Source: Clostridiales bacterium UBA1728
Lineage (GTDB): Bacteria > Bacillota > Clostridia > Oscillospirales > Oscillospiraceae
Assembly: GCA_002315975.1 (NCBI GenBank)
Contig: DCIK01000043.1
Span: forward strand, 1-6,803
Direction: 5' to 3'
Length of the DNA stretch: 6,803 bases
Position 1 is the first letter of the stretch. Each line of letters opens with the position of its first letter. Below are positions 1 through 4,661 of this stretch, piece by piece. Both the position numbers and the translations under genes were made by a program. The notes under the pieces were generated by a model. The model made no database searches, was not told where the DNA came from, and saw nothing but the letters and a program-made list of their open reading frames with translations.

Positions 1-20
1 AAAGAAAGAATGGGGGGCTG

Positions 21-51
21 AAAAGACGCGGCACGGCCGGGAGGCCGTGCC
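21..51 (-). terminator. Candidate intrinsic terminator after the ABC-F gene
   Basis: Seventeen bases past the ABC-F stop codon, GGCACGGCC (30-38) and GGCCGTGCC (43-51) form a perfect 9-bp GC-rich stem with a 4-base loop. On the minus strand the stem is followed by GCG and then TCTTTT (26-21). Stem strength and position fit an intrinsic terminator. The T tract is short and set off from the stem by three bases, so termination may be partial. The same bases belong to a repeat unit also found upstream of the gene, so the hairpin may be a repeat that happens to serve as terminator. Confidence 0.5.
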
Positions 52-54
52 CTA
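26..54 (+). repeat. Palindromic repeat unit, copy 1 (downstream of the ABC-F gene)
   Basis: This 29-base unit reads ACGC, GGCACGGCC, a variable centre, CCGTGCC, CTA. It matches the minus strand of 1872-1900 at 26 of 29 positions, and all three differences fall in the central six bases (GGGAGG here, GAAAGA there). The bases outside the unit differ, so the edges are sharp. This is the pattern of an interspersed REP-like palindrome, but two copies in one window cannot show how common it is in the genome. Confidence 0.65.
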
Positions 55-67
55 AGGGGGAAATCAC

Positions 68-1843
68 TTATTCCCCGTTATCGATTCTTTCCTTCAGCTC
101 GTTGAGATACACCCATCTCTCCGTCTTCGCCTCCAGCTCCTGCTCCAGCTGCTCCTGCTCTGCGCTGAGCTCGGTGAGGCGCACATAGTCGCTGCAGGCG
201 CGCTCCTGCTCCTTTTTGCAGGCGGCGATCTTTGCCTCCAGCGCTGCAATCACTTCGTCGATGGTGTCAAATTCCCGCTGCTCGGCAAAGCTGAATTTCA
301 GCTTCTTCTGCCGCTGGGGGCGGTCTGCGGCGGTCTTGGGTTTTTCCTCCTTCTTGGGGGCTTCGGCTTCGGTGCGGAGCTTTTGGCGGTCGCTCCAGTT
401 GCCGGGGAAGCGCTGTACGCTGCCCCCCTCCACCTCAAAAATCTGGGTGGCGAGCTTGTCGAGGAAGAAACGGTCGTGGCTCACGGCGATGACCGGGCCG
501 GGGAAGGTATCCAGATAATCCTCCAGAATGGAGAGGGTCATGATGTCCAGATCGTTGGTGGGCTCGTCCAGCAGCAGCACATTGGGCGCGGCCATGAGGA
601 TGCCCAGCAGGTAGAGCCGCCGCCGCTCGCCGCCGGAGAGCCTGCCGATGGGCTGGGACTGGAGCTCCCGGGGGAAGAGAAAGCGCTCCATCAGCTCCCC
701 GGCGCTCAGAACGCCCTCCTCGGTGCGCACGGAGTCGGCGATCTCGTGAATGTAGTCGTAGACCCGCTGGTTCATGTCCAGCTCCCGCCCCTCCTGAGAG
801 AAGTGGCCCACCTTCACCGTGGAGCCGGTCTCCACGCTGCCGCTGTCGGGCATCAGCTCCCCGGCGAAGATTCTGAGCAGGGTGGACTTGCCCGCGCCGT
901 TGCTGCCGATGATGCCGATGCGGTCATCCCGCAGCAGGTTGTAGCTGAAATTGCGGAGTACCGGGCGCTCGTCGTAATATTTGCTTACGCCCTCCAGCTC
1001 GATGAGCTTTTTGCCCAGCCGGGAGCCGATGGCGGTCATCTGTACGCTGCTGTCAGTGTCGGGACCCTTCTGATCCCGGAGCTCCTCGTAGCGCTCAATG
1101 CGGTCCTTGCTCTTGGTGCGCCGGGCCTCGCAGCCCCGCATGATCCATTCCCGCTCCACGCGCAGGATGCTCTGGCGCTTCCGCTCGGCGGCCAGGGCAT
1201 ATTCCTGCCGCTGGGTCTTCAGCTCCAGATAGCGGGAGTAGTTGGCCTCGTAGTGATAAAGCTTCCCTCGGTCCACCTCGGTGATGTGGTTGACCACCCG
1301 CTCGAGGAAATAGCGGTCGTGGGTGACCATGACGATGGCGCCCTTGAAGCGCTTCAGCCGCTCCTCCAGCCAGAGGGTCATCTCCGCGTCCAAATGGTTG
1401 GTGGGCTCGTCCAGAAGGAGCACATCTGCCGGGTGGATCAGCGCCGCCGCCAGCGCCACGCGCTTGCGCTGCCCGCCGGAGAGGGTGCCCACCTTCTGCG
1501 CATAGTCGCTGATACCCAGCACATTGAGCATGGTTTTGGCCTCGTACTCGTTCAGCTCCCGGAACTCGGCGGGGTAGTGGGCAAAAAGCTGCTCCAGAAC
1601 GCTGTTATCCGGCTCCATGTCAAAGTTCTGGCTCAGGAAGCTCAATTGCACATTGGGGTCCCGGCTGACCCTGCCCTCGTCGGGGGAAAGCTGAGAGGAG
1701 AGGATGCGCAGAAAGGTGGACTTGCCGGTGCCGTTCACACCGATGATGCCCACCTTGTCCCCGCTGTTCAGATAAAAGCTCACATCGTCTAAGAGACGGC
1801 GGGAGCCGAAGTCGATGGAAATATGCTCGGCAGAGAGGTACAT
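68..1843 (-). CDS. uup: Uup-like ABC-F family ATPase
   Basis: This 591-residue soluble protein has two ABC ATPase domains in tandem and no membrane segments, as in the ABC-F family, whose members act on ribosomes rather than in transport. Domain 1 has Walker A GVNGTGKST (35-43), signature LSGGQ (121-125), Walker B with DEPTNHLD (145-152) and switch His175. Domain 2 has GSNGAGKST (313-321), LSGGE (402-406), DEPTNDLD (426-433) and His456. Both sites look competent for ATP hydrolysis. The linker carries an EW..RG..ARRTKSK stretch (232-246) typical of Uup. The charged C-terminal segment (about 520-588) looks like the Uup coiled coil, which in Escherichia coli Uup binds nucleic acid. Known Uup roles are precise transposon excision, branched DNA handling and ribosome assembly. 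The ATG at 1843 is supported by AAGGAG eight bases upstream. No clear promoter precedes it. A role in antibiotic target protection is less likely given the Uup-type linker and tail. Confidence 0.93.
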   Translation of the reverse strand: MYLSAEHISIDFGSRRLLDDVSFYLNSGDKVGIIGVNGTGKSTFLRILSSQLSPDEGRVSRDPNVQLSFLSQNFDMEPDNSVLEQLFAHYPAEFRELNEYEAKTMLNVLGISDYAQKVGTLSGGQRKRVALAAALIHPADVLLLDEPTNHLDAEMTLWLEERLKRFKGAIVMVTHDRYFLERVVNHITEVDRGKLYHYEANYSRYLELKTQRQEYALAAERKRQSILRVEREWIMRGCEARRTKSKDRIERYEELRDQKGPDTDSSVQMTAIGSRLGKKLIELEGVSKYYDERPVLRNFSYNLLRDDRIGIIGSNGAGKSTLLRIFAGELMPDSGSVETGSTVKVGHFSQEGRELDMNQRVYDYIHEIADSVRTEEGVLSAGELMERFLFPRELQSQPIGRLSGGERRRLYLLGILMAAPNVLLLDEPTNDLDIMTLSILEDYLDTFPGPVIAVSHDRFFLDKLATQIFEVEGGSVQRFPGNWSDRQKLRTEAEAPKKEEKPKTAADRPQRQKKLKFSFAEQREFDTIDEVIAALEAKIAACKKEQERACSDYVRLTELSAEQEQLEQELEAKTERWVYLNELKERIDNGE

Positions 1844-1871
1844 GGAAGTCGCTCCTTAAATAGAACCTTCG

Positions 1872-1900
1872 TAGGGCACGGTCTTTCGGCCGTGCCGCGT
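1872..1900 (-). repeat. Palindromic repeat unit, copy 2 (upstream of the ABC-F gene)
   Basis: GGCACGG (1875-1881) and CCGTGCC (1890-1896) form a 7-bp stem with an 8-base loop. Read on the minus strand, the 29-base unit matches 26-54 except at three central positions. The two copies therefore lie in opposite orientation on either side of the ABC-F gene. On the minus strand no T tract follows, so this copy does not look like a terminator. It would lie in the 5' leader if transcription enters from upstream. Confidence 0.65.
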
Positions 1901-1942
1901 GAGTCACGGAACCTGTCCCCGGTGACTTGTCCCCGGTGACTC
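1901..1942. repeat. Tandem 14-base duplication inside an inverted repeat
   Basis: The unit TGTCCCCGGTGACT occurs twice back to back (1914-1927 and 1928-1941) with no mismatch. GAGTCAC (1901-1907) is the reverse complement of GTGACTC (1936-1942), and its AGTCAC also matches GTGACT in the first unit (1922-1927), so two alternative hairpins are possible. The block begins two bases beyond the DUF1638 stop codon and abuts the palindrome at 1872-1900. There is no T tract, so I do not call it a terminator. Confidence 0.7.
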
Positions 1943-1944
1943 AT

Positions 1945-2610
1945 TCAGCTGTTGAGCATATCGGTGCGGATGGCCTCGCCGGGGGCGACGCGGACAAAGC
2001 GTCCGGAGTCGTAGTCGCCGGTGAGCAGCTCCCGCAGGTAGCCGTCGGAGGCATCGGCCACGAAGCACTCCATGCCCATCTCGCCGGCCATACGCTCGGT
2101 ATTGGCCACCACCTCGGTCATGTCGTAGCAGTGGGTGTCGAGGATGCCGTAGTATTTGTAGTGACCGGCCATCATCTCAAAGATTTCCATGCCGTCCTCT
2201 TCGCCGTAACGGGAGATGATGTCAAGAAACTGGTTGTAGAGCACACCCTTGTTGTTCATCCAGCCCTTGGTGATGTAGTAGGTGTGACCCTTGGACTGCA
2301 GCTCCTTGCGCTTTTCCTGAGAGCCCAGCAGCATGGTGATGCAGTCGTCCACCTTGGGCAGAATCAGCTCGGCCTGATCAGAGCAGAGCCCGTCCACGGC
2401 GCCGCCGCAGAAGCCCAGAGAGAAGAGGATGCGCTCCGCGCCCTGCTCCTCGGCCTTCTTCACGCAGTTGGCCAGAACCTTCTTCAGCAGAGCGGGGGTG
2501 TCGTGGAGACCGGTGCCGCTCCAGAGGATGGGGAAGGTGTTGCCCGTGACCTCCCGGGCGTGGAGCAGCTCGGGCTTGATGGTATTGCAGGCAATGATAT
2601 AGGTCTTCAT
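1945..2610 (-). CDS. DUF1638-family protein of unknown function
   Basis: This is a 221-residue soluble protein with no signal peptide or membrane segment. I assign it to DUF1638 from its overall pattern: an N-terminal Cys8, a GTGLHDTP stretch (32-39), LGFCGG (65-70, Cys68), a KVDDCITMLLGS stretch (86-97, Cys90), YYITKGW (111-117), DTHCYD (158-163, Cys161) and a C-terminal PGEA. The recurring cysteines, histidines and acidic residues could bind a metal or cofactor, but this is inference. Family members are, as I recall, often found near corrinoid or methyl-transfer genes in anaerobes; no corrinoid protein is present here. Its ATG overlaps the stop of the upstream methyltransferase-STAS gene in an ATGA (2607-2610), implying translational coupling. 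GGAGGT (2620-2625) lies nine bases before the start. A repeat cluster begins just after the stop. Confidence 0.8.
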   Translation of the reverse strand: MKTYIIACNTIKPELLHAREVTGNTFPILWSGTGLHDTPALLKKVLANCVKKAEEQGAERILFSLGFCGGAVDGLCSDQAELILPKVDDCITMLLGSQEKRKELQSKGHTYYITKGWMNNKGVLYNQFLDIISRYGEEDGMEIFEMMAGHYKYYGILDTHCYDMTEVVANTERMAGEMGMECFVADASDGYLRELLTGDYDSGRFVRVAPGEAIRTDMLNS

Positions 2611-3767
2611 GTGTCGCTCACCTCCAGCAGAGAGTCAAAGCCGGTGCTCTCGAAGATTTCCTGCAGAACGCTGTTGGCGCCGCTTACGCGGAGAATATTA
2701 TTGCCCAGACTCTTCTTGATGACCAGCAGTACCCGCAGACCGGCGGAGGAGATATAGTCCAGACGGGAGAAGTCCAGAGTAATGTCGATGTAGCCGCCCT
2801 CGGCCTCGGCGGCGCGGAACTGCTCCAGCAGCAGGGGGGCGGTGGCGGAGTCGATGCGGCCCATGGCATAGATCATGAGCTCGGTGCCCTCCAGCGCCGT
2901 GTAGAACTTGACCTGACCCTCGTGGACGGGAGCCGCTTCGGCAGTGATGCGGCCGATGCAGATCTCGTTGAGCAGGGCAAGAATCTTCTTCTGCTGCTCT
3001 TCATTGAGCTCAGGGAAGGCCGCAAGAATGGCGGATTCGTCGGGCAGAGCCTGACTTTCGGCCTTGAAGCCCAGAGAGTTCAACGCGGGAATGCTCTCGC
3101 GGGAATCCTCCCAGCCCAGAGAATCCAGCGCGATCTTCCACCTGGAGTCACTGGCCTTGCTGCTCTTGCCGCGGATGATGGCGCGCATCTCGGAGGTGAG
3201 ACGGCGGGCGTCCATATCGGGCATGAACCATACGCCGCCGTGGGCGGTGAGAACCTTCAGTATGCCCTCAAGGGCCAGCAGCTTTTCGTCCATGTTCATA
3301 TCGGAGGTCAGACCCTGGGTGATGAGGGTGATGGGGCCGTCCAGCAGGTCGGCGGCGGCGAAGAGCGAAGCCTCGTTGCGGTAGTCGATGGCCGTGTAGC
3401 GGCAGTCGGTGCCGCCCTTGTCCTCGGTGGCCAGGTTCATGGTCTCAGCCAGAAGCGTGCGGTCGGCGCCCACATAGCAATAGCCCTCCTTCGCGAGCGC
3501 CCAGCCCATGGGGGAGTAGCCGCAGGAAAGCTCCAGCACGTTTTTGCAATCGGTATTGCGGATGCAGGCAAGCGTGGCCTCATAGAGCAGCCGCTCGGTG
3601 AGAACGCCGGGGAGGGAGCGGTTGCGGATGGATTCGCTGTCCACGGGAATCTCCAGCGCCTGTGCGACCTCGTTGGCCTCCTGCTGGGCAGAAGCAGAGA
3701 GAAGCATCAGACGAGCCTGGGCAGTCAGATCCACGGGGTTGAAGTCGGAACTCAGAGTTTTGCTCAT
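2607..3767 (-). CDS. Class I SAM methyltransferase fused to a C-terminal STAS domain
   Basis: This 386-residue cytoplasmic protein has two domains. Residues about 50-250 resemble the leucine carboxyl methyltransferase-like class I group: motif I as LELSCGYSPMG (78-88), an acidic residue after strand 2 in YVGADR (98-103, Asp102), TQGLTSDMNMDEK (150-162), and GGVWFMPD (177-184). Residues about 286-386 form a STAS domain, as in anti-sigma factor antagonists, with DFSRLDYISSAGLRVLL (332-348). Ser341 aligns with the serine phosphorylated in SpoIIAA/RsbV, so phospho-switching is possible, though no partner kinase is in the window. The methyl acceptor is unknown. A GTG at 3773 would extend the protein by two residues, but it lies only two bases from AGGAG; the ATG at 3767 has proper spacing. 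The gene starts 29 bases after the thioredoxin gene and overlaps the DUF1638 start, so the three are probably co-transcribed. Confidence 0.82.
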   Translation of the reverse strand: MSKTLSSDFNPVDLTAQARLMLLSASAQQEANEVAQALEIPVDSESIRNRSLPGVLTERLLYEATLACIRNTDCKNVLELSCGYSPMGWALAKEGYCYVGADRTLLAETMNLATEDKGGTDCRYTAIDYRNEASLFAAADLLDGPITLITQGLTSDMNMDEKLLALEGILKVLTAHGGVWFMPDMDARRLTSEMRAIIRGKSSKASDSRWKIALDSLGWEDSRESIPALNSLGFKAESQALPDESAILAAFPELNEEQQKKILALLNEICIGRITAEAAPVHEGQVKFYTALEGTELMIYAMGRIDSATAPLLLEQFRAAEAEGGYIDITLDFSRLDYISSAGLRVLLVIKKSLGNNILRVSGANSVLQEIFESTGFDSLLEVSDT

Positions 3768-3775
3768 AATCACAT

Positions 3776-3780
3776 CTCCT
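3776..3780 (-). promoter_or_regulatory. Ribosome binding site that decides the methyltransferase-STAS start
   Basis: AGGAG on the minus strand lies eight bases before the ATG at 3767-3765 but only two bases before the in-frame GTG at 3773-3771. Normal spacing favours the ATG. Confidence 0.75.
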
Positions 3781-3796
3781 GTTTTTTAATTGCTTT

Positions 3797-4336
3797 TTAG
3801 TTTTCGGTATCCAGCAGCGCCAGCAGGATGGCTTCCCAGTCCTCGTAGCTGTTGGAACCCACGGTCTGCTTTAAGAGCTCGCCGTTTTCGCTGAGGAACA
3901 CGGTGGTGGGTACATACTGGCTGGTGTAGGGATACAGCTCCTCGGTGTAGTGCAGGATGGGATAAGTCACGCCGGCCTGAGCAAGAACCTGCTCTATGCC
4001 GTCCTCGGTCAGGTATACGCCCAGCAGCAGCAGACCCTTGTCGGCGTAGTTTTCGTGGAGCTTCTGCAGCTCCGGCAGCTCGGCTACGCAGGGGCCGCAC
4101 CAGCTCTCAAAGAAGTTCAGCATGACGATGCGCCGGCCGCGCAGGGACTGCTCCGTCCATTCGTTGCCCTGCCGGTCGGTGGTGGAAAAGGCTATGCCCT
4201 CGTAGCCGCTCTCCTCTTCCGTCACGGGAGCGGGCGTTGCCTCCGCAGGAGCGGCTGTTTCCTCCGCCGCGGCGCGTTTCCCGCAGCCGCAGAGCAGCAG
4301 GGAGAGCAGCAGGAGCAGAACCAGCTTGTTTTTCAT
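3797..4336 (-). CDS. TlpA/ResA-like thioredoxin-fold lipoprotein
   Basis: This 179-residue protein begins with a lipoprotein signal: MKNK, a leucine-rich core (5-15), and the lipobox LCGC with Cys18 as the predicted lipidated residue. An Ala/Glu/Pro/Thr-rich spacer (about 22-44) follows, then a thioredoxin-like domain with the active site WCGPC (79-83) and the cis-proline loop YVPTT (141-145). This layout matches membrane-anchored TlpA/ResA-type thiol-disulfide oxidoreductases on the outer face of the membrane. Such proteins reduce disulfides in cytochrome c maturation, sporulation or oxidative-stress repair. No cytochrome gene or CcdA-like electron donor is in the window, so the substrate is unknown. 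The ATG at 4336 is supported by GAGG nine bases upstream and by a promoter 30-58 bases upstream. The gene leads a probable operon with the methyltransferase-STAS and DUF1638 genes. Confidence 0.9.
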   Translation of the reverse strand: MKNKLVLLLLLSLLLCGCGKRAAAEETAAPAEATPAPVTEEESGYEGIAFSTTDRQGNEWTEQSLRGRRIVMLNFFESWCGPCVAELPELQKLHENYADKGLLLLGVYLTEDGIEQVLAQAGVTYPILHYTEELYPYTSQYVPTTVFLSENGELLKQTVGSNSYEDWEAILLALLDTEN

Positions 4337-4365
4337 GGAAAACCACCTCGATTTTGCTTTTGGCC

Positions 4366-4394
4366 ATTATAACACAAAGGTGAGCAATTGAAAA
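4366..4394 (-). promoter_or_regulatory. Vegetative-type promoter for the thioredoxin lipoprotein operon
   Basis: On the minus strand a perfect TATAAT (-10, 4371-4366) is preceded by TGT, giving an extended -10. TTTTCA (4394-4389) lies exactly 17 bases upstream and matches the -35 consensus TTGACA at four of six positions. Transcription would start near 4359, giving a leader of about 23 bases that contains the GAGG ribosome binding site. The surrounding AT-rich stretch stands out from the GC-rich genes. No operator-like palindrome overlaps it. Confidence 0.8.
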
Positions 4395-4433
4395 GAACCA
4401 ATACGATTTTCTTCGGGATGAATAAAAAGAAAT

Positions 4434-4463
4434 AAAAAAAGCTGTGTGCCGCCGCAGTACAAC
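4434..4463 (-). terminator. Probable intrinsic terminator of the oxidoreductase transcript
   Basis: On the minus strand GTTGT (4463-4459) can pair with ACAGC (4445-4441), with one G-U wobble. TGC (4456-4454) pairs with GCA (4449-4447) around a GGCG loop, separated by a small internal loop. Seven T residues (4440-4434) follow directly, then a further T-rich stretch to 4421. The local stem is modest, but ACAGC can alternatively pair in an 8-bp stem with GCTGTGTG across the large palindrome (4631-4624). Its place between the oxidoreductase gene and the next promoter supports termination. Confidence 0.5.
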
Positions 4464-4494
4464 GCCCTAAAAGCAAAACCACTGGGGTTGCGTA

Positions 4495-4623
4495 AAAAGT
4501 CTGTCATTGCGAGGAGCGAAGCGACGTGGCAATCCGTTTCCTCCTTAAAACCTGCAAACTTGCAGAAAAGGAGACGGATTGCCACACCAGTCTGCGGACT
4601 GGTTCGCAATGACAGGGACTTTT
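4495..4623. repeat. Compound palindromic element (MITE- or REP-like), two inverted units
   Basis: Two inverted units share TGTCATTGCGA (4502-4512, matching 4604-4614) and GTGGCAATCCGT (4526-4537, matching 4574-4585), both perfect. AAAAGTC (4495-4501) pairs with GACTTTT (4617-4623) outside, and CTCCTT (4541-4546) pairs with AAGGAG (4568-4573) inside. A central hairpin CTGCA-AACT-TGCAG spans 4552-4565. Each unit also contains ATTGC and GCAAT, so it can fold alone; the right unit adds a 7-bp stem, ACCAGTC with GACTGGT (4586-4603). The tips differ: the left has GAGGAGCGAAGCGAC, the right the 7-bp hairpin. No coding function is seen. I recall similar TGTCATTGCGA/GGCAATCCG repeats scattered in other bacterial genomes, including gut Clostridia. 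Confidence 0.85.
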
Positions 4624-4661
4624 CACACAGCCCCGGTGGCACAGGAATTATTTGCCTTGGT

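Noticed and set aside
383..1792. A 469-codon plus-strand open frame
   Set aside because: It lies wholly antisense to the well-supported ABC-F gene, its translation is low-complexity and rich in Ala, Gly, Leu and Val, and it is explained by GC-rich codon bias on the other strand.
1844..1871. A possible -10 box (TCTATT or TATTTA) before the ABC-F gene
   Set aside because: It would overlap or abut the AAGGAG ribosome binding site, leaving no leader, and I found no -35 at a sensible distance.
1901..1942. A short CRISPR-like array, given the two tandem 14-base units
   Set aside because: The repeats are directly adjacent with no spacer, there are only two, and no cas gene is present.
1927..2757. 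A 276-codon plus-strand open frame
   Set aside because: It is antisense to the DUF1638 and methyltransferase-STAS genes, with no recognisable motif. The minus-strand genes have ribosome binding sites and family motifs.
2922..3800. A 292-codon plus-strand open frame
   Set aside because: It is antisense to the methyltransferase domain and shows shadow-like composition with no family motif.
4367..4642. A 91-codon minus-strand open frame between the thioredoxin and oxidoreductase genes
   Set aside because: It is a translation through the palindromic element, the T-rich terminator region and the promoter -10 box. I see no ribosome binding site or protein family, and such frames through this repeat are a known source of false hypothetical proteins.
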